Of a DNA stretch of 47,048 bases, positions 9,175-18,144 are shown piece after piece (the first letter of the stretch is position 1; every line of letters starts with the position of its first letter). Origin of the DNA: Bacillus coahuilensis m4-4. Lineage in GTDB: Bacteria > Bacillota > Bacilli > Bacillales > Bacillaceae_K. The notes under the pieces are model-generated. The model worked only from the letters and a program-made list of their open reading frames with translations, searched no databases and was not told where the DNA came from. The stretch covers positions 1-47,048 of the forward strand of contig NZ_ABFU01000052.3 in assembly GCF_000171615.1 (NCBI RefSeq), in the 5' to 3' direction. The translations under genes and the position numbers were made by a program.

Positions 9175-9993
9175 TCACCCCATTTTATTCGATTCAATTG
9201 TGAACAATTCACAATGACAGTCTAGAAAATGCTTTACGACGGTTACCACCTGTTCTTTTTCAGGTTCACTAAGAAGCTCATGGTAACATTTCTTCCAGCT
9301 TTTATAGTGCTTATCTGAAACGGACAGTGCTTGAAACCAGTCGTACACTTTTTCTTTATCTACTAGTTTATCATCATCGCCTTGTAAGACCAAAACAGGA
9401 AGGTCAGGAAAATCTTTTATTTCATCAAATGCTTTTCCCACTGCACTTTTCAACTCTCGGTACCACCTTACAGACACCTTTGTTAAGTATAATGAATCGT
9501 TTAAGTCAGAATCTTGCCGGTCCCTGTCTCTCGTTATGCTACCTGGCATAATTTTCGCCTTAAATTTCATTTTAGGTGAAAGAAGATTTAATGGATAGGA
9601 CAATAAGTTGAGAGACATAGGGGGTCCAGCTAAAAGTCCTAAACCAGGCGATGATAAAATGACACCTTGAATTGGTTTGTTTTCTTTTTGTAAGTATCGG
9701 ACGGCAACCAAGCCTCCCATACTATGGCCAAATAGAAACGTAGGAAGCTCATACTGAAGAGCATGTCCTACCCAATCCTCAACTTCCATTAAATATTCAT
9801 CAAACGAATCAATGTGGCCCCTAAATCTCCTAGAAGAGGTTCCGTGTCCTGGGAGGTCTCCTGCAACGACCGTATACCCTTCTTCTCTGAATCGTTCAAT
9901 GGTCCATTTATATCGACCATGGTATTCCATCGCTCCATGGATTAATACGAGTACGCCTTTTGGAGAATCTGTATAGGATTGAAAAATATACAA
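9175..9993 (-). CDS. ytpA: Alpha/beta hydrolase, lysophospholipase YtpA
   Basis: A 272-residue serine hydrolase of the monoacylglycerol lipase group. The nucleophile elbow is GHSMGG (about residues 90-95), with HGAMEYHGRY near the oxyanion hole; the acid and histidine are probably the Asp in LQGDDDKLVD and the His in CYHEL. In B. subtilis YtpA is linked to formation of the lysophospholipid antibiotic bacilysocin. There is no signal peptide. The start is read as TTG, because AAGGAGG lies 9 nt upstream while the nearby ATG is out of frame. It forms an operon with ytpB and is divergent from ytoA. Confidence 0.88.
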   Translation of the reverse strand: MYIFQSYTDSPKGVLVLIHGAMEYHGRYKWTIERFREEGYTVVAGDLPGHGTSSRRFRGHIDSFDEYLMEVEDWVGHALQYELPTFLFGHSMGGLVAVRYLQKENKPIQGVILSSPGLGLLAGPPMSLNLLSYPLNLLSPKMKFKAKIMPGSITRDRDRQDSDLNDSLYLTKVSVRWYRELKSAVGKAFDEIKDFPDLPVLVLQGDDDKLVDKEKVYDWFQALSVSDKHYKSWKKCYHELLSEPEKEQVVTVVKHFLDCHCELFTIESNKMG

Positions 9994-10060
9994 ATCATTC
10001 TACCTCCTTACTCCTATTTTGTTAAAATGGATGAGACTAACGAGTAAAGGAGCTTATGCT

Positions 10061-10579
10061 ATGATTTATCCTTATCATGATTTCACCCCAGCTATTCATC
10101 CATCTGCCTTCATCGCTGACCATGTGACAATCACAGGTGATGTTTCCATTGGAGAAGCGACTTCGATTTGGTTTAACACCGTTATTAGAGGAGATGTCTC
10201 TCCAACGATTATTGGGAATCGAGTCAACATTCAAGATAATAGTGTCTTACATCAAAGTCCTAACCGACCACTAATCATAGAAGATGAGGTCACTGTAGGC
10301 CATAGTGCCATTCTTCATAGCTGTATTCTTAGAAAGCATTCCCTAATTGGCATGGGCTCAATCGTATTAGATGGAGCTGAAGTTGGAGAAGGCGCATTTG
10401 TTGGAGCAGGCAGCCTTGTACCACCCGGCAAAAAAATTCCACCCCATACACTTGCATTAGGTCGACCTGCAAAGGTAGTTCGAGAACTTACAGAAGAAGA
10501 TAAAAAGGATATGGAGCGCATTGTTCGAGAGTATGAGGAAAAGGCACAATACTATAAGTCACTTCAATATCCGAAATAA
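10061..10579 (+). CDS. ytoA: Gamma-carbonic anhydrase-like hexapeptide protein YtoA
   Basis: A left-handed beta-helix protein of about 172 residues with many hexapeptide turns. The metal-binding pattern of the gamma class is visible: RGDVS, then QDNSVLHQ, then VGHSAILHSC, supplying the three histidines. RPAKVVREL near the end is typical of YrdA/PaaY-like members. Carbonic anhydrase activity is possible but unproven for this branch. The ATG at 10061 follows AAAGGAG at good spacing and opens MIYPYHDFTPAIHPSAF; a longer frame upstream has no ribosome binding site. Confidence 0.86.
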   Translation: MIYPYHDFTPAIHPSAFIADHVTITGDVSIGEATSIWFNTVIRGDVSPTIIGNRVNIQDNSVLHQSPNRPLIIEDEVTVGHSAILHSCILRKHSLIGMGSIVLDGAEVGEGAFVGAGSLVPPGKKIPPHTLALGRPAKVVRELTEEDKKDMERIVREYEEKAQYYKSLQYPK

Positions 10580-10592
10580 TTTTTTATTATTT

Positions 10593-10635
10593 TTCCCAAA
10601 GTCTTCATTTATATGTTAAAATGTAAGCGGTTACA
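10593..10635 (+). promoter_or_regulatory. Promoter with consensus cre (CcpA) site for megL
   Basis: TGTAAGCGGTTACA at 10622-10635 fits the catabolite-responsive element consensus TGWAANCGNTNWCA with no mismatch. It starts on the last base of a putative -10 box TAAAAT (10617-10622); a weak -35 TTCCCA (10593-10598) is 18 bp upstream. Binding of CcpA here would block transcription start when preferred sugars are present (inference from the known cre position effect). Confidence 0.75.
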
Positions 10636-10657
10636 CTCATAAAGGGAGAGTGATCCT

Positions 10658-11863
10658 ATGAACAATGGGGATGTTCAGTTTGAAACAAGCGTCATTCATC
10701 ATGGTTATTCATCAAGAGACCACCATGATAGTTTAACGCCTCCTATTTATCCATCTTCTACATTTGCTTTTGCAAACGCAAAGCAAGGGGAAGAACGATT
10801 CTCGGGAGAACAAGAGGGGTATATTTATTCTAGATTAAGTAATCCAACTGTTAAGATCCTAGAAGAACGAATGGCCGAGCTTGAAAAAGGGGATCAAGCC
10901 TTGGCCTTTAGTTCTGGGATGGCAGCTGTTTCGGCTGTTCTTTTAGCCTTAACAAAATCAGGAGATCACATTCTGTGCTCAAAAGGGGTATATGGTTGTA
11001 CGTTTGGTCTTCTTCAATTCATGCAAGAGAAATATGGTATAGGCCACGATTTCTCAAATCTTGACACAGAAGAGGAAATTAGAAAAAGGATCTTACCAAC
11101 TACAACATGTATTTATGTGGAAACGCCAATTAATCCTACGATGCAAGTGATAGATTTGACATTACTATCAGGTATTGCAAAGGAATATTCCATTCCTGTT
11201 GTGGTAGATAATACGTTTTCAAGTCCCTATTTACAGCAACCATTAGCTTTAGGCTGTGACCTTGTCATTCATAGCGCTACGAAATACATTGGTGGGCATG
11301 GTGATGTGGTAGCAGGAATTGCGGTTGGAAACAAAGACATTATGACGACTATCCAAAAAACGACGCAAAAGGACATTGGAGGTATTCTATCTCCTTTTGA
11401 TGCGTGGTTGTTATTAAGAGGATTAAAAACATTAGCCATAAGAATGGATCGCCACACTGAAAATGCGGCAAAAGTCTTTTCATTTTTAAAGCAGCATGAG
11501 CTAATTGATAAAATTTACTATCCAGGAGATCCAGACCATCCGGATTATGGGATTGCCAAACAGCAAATGAAAAAGCCAGGAGGACTCCTTTCTTTTACCA
11601 TAAGGGGTGGGAAAGAAATGGCGCAGAAGCTAATGGATTCGCTCCAACTGATTCAAATTGCTGTGAGTCTTGGTGATGCCGAAACGTTAATTCAACATCC
11701 TGCAACCATGACACATGCTGTAGTGCCAGAAGAAAATAGATTAATAATGGGAATAACGGACGGACTCCTGCGGTTGTCTGTTGGTCTTGAGCATGGGGAC
11801 GACTTATGCCGTGATTTAGAGCAAGCTCTTTCCAAAACATTAGAAGCAAGTAAAATGGTATAA
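10658..11863 (+). CDS. megL: Methionine gamma-lyase-like PLP enzyme
   Basis: A 401-residue Cys/Met-metabolism PLP enzyme. The catalytic lysine lies in HSATKYIGGHGD (about residue 210). The Cys in GVYGCTFGLL (about residue 112) corresponds to the active-site Cys characteristic of methionine gamma-lyases, and VSLGDAETLIQHPATMTH also fits that group. The likely reaction is L-methionine to methanethiol, 2-oxobutyrate and ammonia; cystathionine gamma-lyase or gamma-synthase activity is less likely but possible. A ribosome binding site AAAGGGAGAG precedes the ATG. It is convergent with metK and has its own promoter with a cre site, so it looks like a catabolic gene rather than an S-box biosynthetic one. 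Confidence 0.82.
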   Translation: MNNGDVQFETSVIHHGYSSRDHHDSLTPPIYPSSTFAFANAKQGEERFSGEQEGYIYSRLSNPTVKILEERMAELEKGDQALAFSSGMAAVSAVLLALTKSGDHILCSKGVYGCTFGLLQFMQEKYGIGHDFSNLDTEEEIRKRILPTTTCIYVETPINPTMQVIDLTLLSGIAKEYSIPVVVDNTFSSPYLQQPLALGCDLVIHSATKYIGGHGDVVAGIAVGNKDIMTTIQKTTQKDIGGILSPFDAWLLLRGLKTLAIRMDRHTENAAKVFSFLKQHELIDKIYYPGDPDHPDYGIAKQQMKKPGGLLSFTIRGGKEMAQKLMDSLQLIQIAVSLGDAETLIQHPATMTHAVVPEENRLIMGITDGLLRLSVGLEHGDDLCRDLEQALSKTLEASKMV

Positions 11864-11865
11864 AA

Positions 11866-11910
11866 CAACAAAGAGGTGCATGTAAAATGCACCTCTTTGT
11901 TACTTTTATT
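11866..11910. terminator. Bidirectional terminator between megL and metK
   Basis: A 15-bp perfect stem AACAAAGAGGTGCAT / ATGCACCTCTTTGTT with a 5-nt loop (11867-11901) separates two convergent genes. The T tail is short on each side. Confidence 0.88.
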
Positions 11911-13105
11911 TAGAAACAGATGCAGTTAGCACTTCTGCTTTATCTGTACGCTCCCATGGTAGATCAAGATCGTTACGACCAAAGTGACCATACGCTGCTG
12001 TTTGCTTATAGATTGGACGACGTAAGTCTAGCATCTTGATGATACCCGCTGGACGCAAGTCGAAGTTATCGCTAACTGCGTCAATTAATACGTCTTCTGA
12101 GTATGTGCTAGTTCCAAATGTATCAATGGAAATAGATACAGGCTTCGCAACACCAATCGCATAAGCTAGTTGAACTTCACACTTGTCTGCAAGACCAGCT
12201 GCTACAATGTTCTTAGCTACATAACGAGCTGCATACGCTGCTGAACGGTCAACTTTTGTTGCATCCTTACCAGAGAACGCACCACCACCGTGACGAGCAT
12301 AACCACCGTACGTATCTACGATAATCTTACGACCTGTTAATCCAGCATCCCCTTGAGGCCCGCCGATTACGAAGCGTCCTGTTGGATTAATGAAGTATTT
12401 TGTTTCACTGTCAATTAGTTCTTTCGGAACAACAGGATCAATAACGTATTCTTTAAGATTACGTTGAATTTGCTCAAGTGTAACTTCTGGATGATGTTGA
12501 GTAGAAATAACGATTGTATCAATACGAACTGGTTGATCGTTTTCATCATACTCTACTGTAACTTGAGTTTTACCATCTGGACGAAGGTAAGGTAAGATTT
12601 CTTCTTTACGTACTTCAGTTAAACGGCGAGCAAGCTTGTGAGCAAGTGAAATTGGTAAAGGCATAAGCTCTTTTGTTTCATTACAAGCATACCCGAACAT
12701 TAAACCTTGGTCACCAGCACCAATTGCTTCAATTTCTTCTTCTGTCATTTGACCTTCACGAGCTTCAAGCGCTTGGTCAACACCCATTGCGATGTCAGCA
12801 GATTGCTCATCGATCGATGTAAGAACAGCACAAGTTTCAGCATCGAAACCATATTTAGCACGAGTATAGCCGATCCCTTTAACTGTATCACGTACAATTT
12901 TCGGAATATCAACGTATGTGTTCGTTGTAATTTCACCTGAAACTAGGACTAAACCAGTCGTAACAGATGTTTCACAAGCTACACGTGCGTTAGGATCCTT
13001 TGCTAAGATTGCATCCAAGATGCTGTCAGAAATTTGATCACAGATTTTATCTGGATGCCCTTCTGTTACTGACTCAGAAGTAAATAAATGACGTTTTTTG
13101 GACAT
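11906..13105 (-). CDS. metK: S-adenosylmethionine synthetase
   Basis: Makes S-adenosylmethionine from methionine and ATP. It has 399 residues; the B. subtilis enzyme has 400. Visible motifs are [13 protein letters not shown] near the N-terminus, [12 protein letters not shown] near residue 115, and [16 protein letters not shown] near 255, which includes the P-loop-like phosphate-binding segment. The ATG at 13105 is preceded by GGGAGGAATTATC; a longer frame upstream adds ten residues not found in the family and would overlap the Shine-Dalgarno sequence. Expression is controlled by the SAM-I riboswitch upstream. The frame is intact. Confidence 0.97.
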   Translation of the reverse strand: MSKKRHLFTSESVTEGHPDKICDQISDSILDAILAKDPNARVACETSVTTGLVLVSGEITTNTYVDIPKIVRDTVKGIGYTRAKYGFDAETCAVLTSIDEQSADIAMGVDQALEAREGQMTEEEIEAIGAGDQGLMFGYACNETKELMPLPISLAHKLARRLTEVRKEEILPYLRPDGKTQVTVEYDENDQPVRIDTIVISTQHHPEVTLEQIQRNLKEYVIDPVVPKELIDSETKYFINPTGRFVIGGPQGDAGLTGRKIIVDTYGGYARHGGGAFSGKDATKVDRSAAYAARYVAKNIVAAGLADKCEVQLAYAIGVAKPVSISIDTFGTSTYSEDVLIDAVSDNFDLRPAGIIKMLDLRRPIYKQTAAYGHFGRNDLDLPWERTDKAEVLTASVSK

Positions 13106-13289
13106 GATAATTCCTCCCTTATATAAGAGCATATCGCGATCTGGTTTATGTATTCAAAAGTCTCGCCTCTGCGTCTATGGTCTTCACGGTACTCATTCCC
13201 TAAGTAGTATAGATTAAACAGGGGTAATTTACTCAAATTTTTACTAACTACTAATTGGCCGAGTGAACAAATCTTATGATTATAAGCAT

Positions 13290-13467
13290 AAGAAAAACCC
13301 TTCCACTTCATACTCTAAAAGGAAAGGGTTTGAATGTACTCTCTCGCCTTTCACTCTTATCGACCAAGGATTTCCTTGCAGGTTAGCACCTTCTCTAATG
13401 ATAGTATAATAATTAGCAGGTTGCTGGGTTTCATTGGGCCTGTCCCTCCACCAGCTCAGGATAAGAG
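13290..13467 (-). promoter_or_regulatory. SAM-I (S-box) riboswitch and terminator of metK
   Basis: The minus strand from 13467 to 13354 has the S-box features in order: CTTATCCTGAG, GGTGGAGGGA, GGCCC, GATGAAA-like AATGAAACCC, GCAACC, AAGGTGCTAA, and the closing strand GATAAGAG. Downstream, CAAACCCTTTCC / GGAAGGGTTT followed by TTTCTT (13290-13332) is the terminator formed when SAM binds. A leader of about 185 nt with no clear structure separates the terminator from metK. Confidence 0.95.
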
Positions 13468-13761
13468 TATCCGTTCAAGGTACAATATTAACTGAAACAA
13501 TGAAAATCTGTCAATTACTATCTTCATTTAAAAGGAAAATTAATTTACTTTATTATAAGTTACGAATCATACATGCCTCTTTCTCGATAACCCATTCACC
13601 ATGAACGTAATATATTATAGAAGAATATTGACAGAATTTTTGCGTATTAAAGAAAATATACGAAAATAAACATAATTAGTATAGACTATTTAGTTTAATG
13701 TGTTATACTATTTGTGAGATTTAGGAAAAAGATAAAATATCGAACAAAGGAAGGGTTTGAA
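13468..13761. promoter_or_regulatory. Divergent metK-pckA intergenic region with pckA promoter
   Basis: An AT-rich region. A likely pckA promoter is TATACT (13704-13709) with TAGACT about 16 bp upstream. A second TTGACA-like box occurs near 13630. In B. subtilis pckA is repressed by CcpN on glucose; I did not find a convincing CcpN site by eye. No other structure was seen. Confidence 0.45.
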
Positions 13762-15349
13762 ATGAATTCAGTGGGTATGTCTAGTGAGTTGACAAAGTTA
13801 CTACAGGGAGATAATATGCGTGTTCAACTTTCAGTTCCTCAATTAGTTGAGAAAGTTCTAAACCGTGAAGAAGGTATTTTAACGGCTACCGGTGCTGTTC
13901 GAGCTGAAACAGGAAAGTACACTGGACGTTCTCCTCAAGATAAATTTATCGTCGAGGATCGATCAACAAAAGATAAAATTGACTGGGGTTCTGTCAATCA
14001 ACCGATTTCTCCAGAAGCTTTTGAAAAGCTTTATGATAAAGTAGTAGATTACTTGCAAGAAAAAGATGAAGTATTCCTATTTAAAGGTTTTGCAGGTGCA
14101 GACAAAAAACATCAACTTCCTATTCAAGTAATCAATGAGTATGCATGGCATAACCTATTTGCTCAACAATTATTTATCACTCCAACAAATGAAGAATTAA
14201 ATGATCATCAATCAGAATTCACAGTGATTTCCGCACCAAATTTCAAAGCGGATCCCGCTATAGATGGTACAAATTCAGAGACCTTTATTATTATATCATT
14301 TGAACGTAGAACTGTCCTAATCGGAGGTACTGAATATGCAGGAGAAATGAAAAAATCCATTTTTTTCTGTTATGAACTTCCTTTTACCAGAACAAGATGT
14401 CCTATCTATGCATTGTTCAGCTAACGTTGGCTTTGAAGGCGATGTTGCCTTGTTCTTCGGTCTTTCAGGAACAGGAAAAACTACACTATCCGCTGATCCA
14501 AACCGCCGCTTAATCGGGGATGATGAGCACGGTTGGTCTTCAACAGGGGTATTCAACATTGAAGGTGGATGTTATGCAAAATGTATTGGTCTATCTCGTG
14601 AAAAAGAACCACAAATCTACGATGCCATTCGTTTTGGTTCCGTACTTGAAAACGTTATGGTGGATGAAGATACAAGATTACCAATCTATGAAGACAACAC
14701 CTTAACTGAAAATACACGTGCGGCGTACTCTATCGACGCCATTGATAATATTGTGATGCCAAGCATCGCTGGTCACCCTACGACCATTATTTTCTTAACA
14801 GCTGACGCATTTGGGGTTCTACCTCCAATCAGCAAGCTATCAAAAGAACAAGCTATGTATCACTTCCTAAGTGGATACACATCTAAGCTTGCAGGAACTG
14901 AGCGCGGCGTAACGTCTCCTGAAGCAACATTCTCTACATGCTTTGGTTCTCCGTTCCTACCATTACCTGCACAAGTTTATGCAGAAATGCTAGGACAAAA
15001 AATTGATGAGCATGAAGTACAAGTATACTTAGTGAACACAGGCTGGACTGGTGGAGAATACGGCGTAGGAAACAGAATGAAGCTGAAATATACACGTTCC
15101 ATGGTCCAAGCTGCCCTTGAAGGTGAATTAACAAACGTAGAAACGATTCAAGACGACATCTTTGGTCTGTCTATCCCATTACATGTTCCAGGTGTACCTG
15201 ATGAAGTTCTTCAACCGGTTAAAACGTGGAATGATTCTTCCGCTTATGAACAAAAAGCAAAAGAACTAGCGACAAAGTTCAAAGATAACTTCAAAAAATT
15301 CAAAAACGTTGCCGAAGAGATTGAAAAATTAGGCGGACCTGTTTTGTAA
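13762..15349 (+). CDS. pckA: ATP-dependent phosphoenolpyruvate carboxykinase (one frameshift)
   Basis: Converts oxaloacetate and ATP to phosphoenolpyruvate, CO2 and ADP, the entry step of gluconeogenesis. Visible: RSPQDKFIV near residue 52, the kinase-1a P-loop [16 protein letters not shown], and the metal-binding GDDEHGW. The frame breaks near 14358-14367: a T7 run where T6 is needed turns [10 protein letters not shown] into I-F-F-C-Y-E. Removing one T gives 528 residues; the B. subtilis enzyme has 527. The ATG at 13762 follows AAAGGAAGGG. A strong terminator follows. The break is probably a base-call error, but a real inactivating mutation cannot be excluded from sequence alone. Confidence 0.95.
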
Positions 15350-15373
15350 GGACCGTATTATAGTTTAGCTATG

Positions 15374-15412
15374 ACCCAGTTCTCACCTATGTGAGAGCTG
15401 GTTTTTTATTTT
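15374..15412 (+). terminator. pckA terminator
   Basis: Stem CCAGTTCTCAC / GTGAGAGCTGG with a 4-nt loop, followed by TTTTTTATTTT. It lies about 25 nt after the pckA stop. Confidence 0.92.
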
Positions 15413-15526
15413 CGTGGGTTTTGAAGAATTGGTACCTTTGGTTTGTAGTTAATGCAGTAGCCACGAGAAGATTATTGGCTATGTTTTTCGTTTTTTGGTT
15501 TATTGCTTGTAAACTTCTTGTGGGTT

Positions 15527-15640
15527 ACTCGAATTCCCCTTACTTCTGATCGAATTTTTCTGAGAAGCGCTCGAATCAATCACATCTGAGCTCGAAAACG
15601 ACTGTCAAGTGCTCGAGTTCTATATAAATGCTCGAATAGT
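15527..15640. repeat. 21-nt periodic array of GCTCGAA motifs
   Basis: The core TCGA, mostly within GCTCGAA/G, starts at 15529, 15550, 15571, 15592, 15613 and 15632. The spacings are 21, 21, 21, 21 and 19 nt. The 14-15 nt between cores are not conserved. A degenerate seventh unit (GCTATA) may start at 15652. Stop codons appear in the one frame I translated through the array on each strand, and no ribosome binding site is present, so it is not coding. It lies between the convergent pckA and ytmB genes. Confidence 0.85.
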
Positions 15641-15736
15641 CCACTATCTTTGCTATATAGACTCTAATTAAGAATTCAAGGTTCAGCCGACTAATGAAGA
15701 TAGCTTTCCAAGCTACCGTCGCCCCTTTCATTCAAA

Positions 15737-15774
15737 CAAAAAGCCAACGAAAGTTACCATTTCCGTTGGCTTTA
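15737..15774. terminator. Terminator of ytmB
   Basis: Inverted repeat AAAGCCAACGAAA / TTTCCGTTGGCTTT with a short loop; on the minus strand it is followed by TTTTTGTTTG. It could also act weakly on the plus strand. Confidence 0.88.
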
Positions 15775-15789
15775 CATCACGCTCACTTT

Positions 15790-16032
15790 TTAATTTGTTG
15801 TATGTAACTTCACTAACTCATAATAAATAATGGTTTGGTCATTTTCCCACTGAAGCTTCTTCACATATGCAATTCCATTTGCATCGCTCTCTTTTGTTTT
15901 TCTTACCTCAATCGGAATATCAATGGGATAAATTCTATACTCATCCTTTACTAAGCGAAACACGTTTTCCTCTTCGCGTGTTTCATTTCCTTTTGTCACG
16001 ATCATGGTATTTAGCTCTAATTTCATACCCAT
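15790..16032 (-). CDS. ytmB: YtmB family protein (DUF2584)
   Basis: An 80-residue soluble protein of unknown function, recognised from the conserved opening MGMKLELNTMIVTKG and the later YRIYPIDIPIEVRKTKES. It appears to form a small beta-rich fold with no membrane segment. The N-terminus could start at the first or third codon (both ATG); GGAGGAG lies upstream. It is 16 nt downstream of ytmA on the same strand, and the pair also occurs together in B. subtilis. The 3' end faces pckA. Confidence 0.85.
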   Translation of the reverse strand: MGMKLELNTMIVTKGNETREEENVFRLVKDEYRIYPIDIPIEVRKTKESDANGIAYVKKLQWENDQTIIYYELVKLHTTN

Positions 16033-16048
16033 TTCTTTCTCCTCCTAC

Positions 16049-16861
16049 CTATTCTATTACAGCTATCGTATCACGTGTCTTTTGCTTTTTCATCCACAAG
16101 CTTAATTCTTTTACGACGTTTCGGTTCACAAGAGGAGGAAAGTAATGAGTGTACTCATTAAAGTACCAACTTTCAACAGGCTTTTCTAAAGCCTTCAGTC
16201 TATTTTCGAGACGATAGGCATGATCAATGGATACATTCCTATCATTTACTCCGTGAATAATTAATGTGGGAGACTGTATTCCTTCTAATTCAAATAATGG
16301 TGTGCGATATTCATAGCTTTCTGGAGAGTTTTTTGGTGTCCCCCCTACAACCCTCTTTAACATTCTTCTAAGATCCTTCCGCTCTACATACGTAAGGAAC
16401 ATATCTGATACTCCACCCCATGTGACAATTGAAGTCACTTGGGGACGATAGATCGCAACAAAGAGAGCCATTATGCCTCCGCGGGAAAAACCAAAAACAT
16501 GAACTCTCTTCTGGTAGACCCTATCGTATCCTTCCAACAAATCATAGGCACCGATTGCATCATATCGATCTTCCCCGCCGAAGTCTTCATTGCCCTCTCC
16601 CCCTTGATTGCCTCTGTAAAAAGGAGCAAACACTATAAACCCTTTTGAAGCAAATTGAGCGATTCTAGCCGGTCTTACTTTTCCAACACCTTTTATACCA
16701 CCACGCAAGTATAAAAATCCGTCATACTCCCCTTCACATTTTGGCTCCGCTAATAAGCCTTTCATCTTTAGTCCTTTACTCTCATATGTAAACAAAAACA
16801 GTAAGACATTTGGATTCGGTGAGGGGAATGGTAATTTATTTAAAATGGCACTCTCAGTCAT
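16049..16861 (-). CDS. ytmA: Alpha/beta hydrolase, S9 peptidase-like YtmA
   Basis: A 270-residue protein of the prolyl oligopeptidase (S9) C-terminal domain type. The nucleophile elbow is GFSRGG near residue 123. The Asp of IIHGVNDRNV (about residue 217) and the His of NEYTHYFPP (about 245) complete a plausible triad. LRGGIKGVGKVRPARIAQFA resembles the oxyanion-region motif of this group. It has no beta-propeller, so it is a stand-alone hydrolase acting on peptides or esters; the substrate is unknown. The start ATG lies within a purine-rich GAAAGGAAACG context. It is probably co-transcribed with ytmB. Confidence 0.85.
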   Translation of the reverse strand: MTESAILNKLPFPSPNPNVLLFLFTYESKGLKMKGLLAEPKCEGEYDGFLYLRGGIKGVGKVRPARIAQFASKGFIVFAPFYRGNQGGEGNEDFGGEDRYDAIGAYDLLEGYDRVYQKRVHVFGFSRGGIMALFVAIYRPQVTSIVTWGGVSDMFLTYVERKDLRRMLKRVVGGTPKNSPESYEYRTPLFELEGIQSPTLIIHGVNDRNVSIDHAYRLENRLKALEKPVESWYFNEYTHYFPPLVNRNVVKELSLWMKKQKTRDTIAVIE

Positions 16862-17142
16862 GATAAGCGTTTCCTTTCGTTCCGTTCGACATTTTTAATC
16901 CAATCCGATGTTTAAAAAGCATTGGTGTTATGCTTTACCTTACCCTATTATCTTCTCAATCAATTATTTATATTTGCTTGTACCAGTCACAACCTACAAT
17001 TAAAAGATTGGCAAAAAGATTATTTTCTCTTCAAATATTTTGAATTCTGCATCTGAAACATCTTTATATAACACCTAGGCACTCACACATTTTTCCACCC
17101 CATCATATCATATTCTAACTTGAAAATTAGAGGTGCCTGCAT

Positions 17143-18144
17143 ATGAAAAAATTCATGAAATTAATGATGTTCTTCAGTATGGTTGCTATGGTTAGTTTTA
17201 CTCTATATGCTTGTCAGTCCACAAATAATAATGCAGAAGAAATTGTTGTAGCAGAAGTGACACGAAGTATATTTTACGCTCCACAATACGTTGCGTTAGA
17301 GCAAGGGTTTTTCGAGGAAGAGGGACTTCTTGTCGAGTTGATTACCACTCCTGGTGGCGATAAAACGATGACCACGTTGCTTTCGGATGGTGCAGATGTT
17401 GCTCTCGTTGGATCTGAAACGTCTATTTATGTTCATGCCCAAGGAGCGGCAGATCCTGTGATTAACTTTGCTCAATTAACTCAAACCGATGGAACGTTTC
17501 TGGTATCTCGAAATCCTGTTGACTCATTCACTTGGGAAGACTTGAAAGGCTCTACATTCCTTGGTCAACGTAAGGGTGGGATGCCGCAAATGGCGGGAGA
17601 ATATGTGTTAAAGCAGAATGGAATTGACCCGCAGAATGATTTAACTCTTATTCAAAATGTAGATTATGCAAACATCTCCACTGCTTTTGCTTCTGGAACA
17701 GGTGACTACGTACAATTATTTGAACCAACGGCTTCTATTTTTGAACTGGAAGGCAAAGGGCATATAGTGGCATCGTTTGGAGAGGAATCTGGTCACATAC
17801 CGTATACAACGTTCATGGCAAAGGAAAGCTTCATTGGAGAGGGTGAGACGGCTAAAAAGTTTACACGAGCCATCTACAAAGCGCAGGTGTGGGTAGAAAC
17901 TCATTCACCAAGAGAAATCGCTGAAGTTATTTCTCCTTACTTTGAGGATACAGATTTAGAGTTAATTAAAACGGTCGTAGAACGCTATAAGAAGCAAGAT
18001 TCTTATGCCACTAATCCAATACTAGATATGGAAGAATGGGAGAACCTTCAAAATATAATGGATGAAGCAGGGGAACTTCCAGAACGGGTAGATCATTCAA
18101 CGTTAGTTAATACAGAGATTGCGAAGCAAGTGATGAGCGAATGA
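17143..18144 (+). CDS. ytlA: ABC importer substrate-binding lipoprotein YtlA
   Basis: A 333-residue NMT1/THI5-like (SsuA/ThiY group) periplasmic-type binding protein. The N-terminus is a lipoprotein signal: KK near the start, a hydrophobic stretch and a lipobox LYAC at about residues 22-25. FYAPQYVALEQGFFEEEGL and DVALVGSE are typical of the family. Related proteins bind aliphatic sulfonates or thiamine-pyrimidine precursors; the real ligand is not known. The ATG follows GAGGTG. The ytlC start overlaps its stop (ATGA), so the operon is ytlA-ytlC-ytlD. I saw no TPP riboswitch upstream. Confidence 0.9.
   Translation: MKKFMKLMMFFSMVAMVSFTLYACQSTNNNAEEIVVAEVTRSIFYAPQYVALEQGFFEEEGLLVELITTPGGDKTMTTLLSDGADVALVGSETSIYVHAQGAADPVINFAQLTQTDGTFLVSRNPVDSFTWEDLKGSTFLGQRKGGMPQMAGEYVLKQNGIDPQNDLTLIQNVDYANISTAFASGTGDYVQLFEPTASIFELEGKGHIVASFGEESGHIPYTTFMAKESFIGEGETAKKFTRAIYKAQVWVETHSPREIAEVISPYFEDTDLELIKTVVERYKKQDSYATNPILDMEEWENLQNIMDEAGELPERVDHSTLVNTEIAKQVMSE

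Noticed and set aside
13066..13311. A small minus-strand open frame upstream of metK
   Set aside because: It lies in the S-box leader, overlaps the metK start and has no family resemblance.
4362..15640. The 21-nt arrays as CRISPR
   Set aside because: The motifs are 4-9 nt and the gaps 12-17 nt; CRISPR repeats are usually 23-50 nt with similar-sized unique spacers, and no cas gene is present.
17079..17131. A possible hairpin (AGGCACTC / GAGGTGCCT) covering the ytlA ribosome binding site
   Set aside because: The arms are short with a bulge and about 40 nt apart; not enough to claim a riboswitch, and no TPP motif is present.
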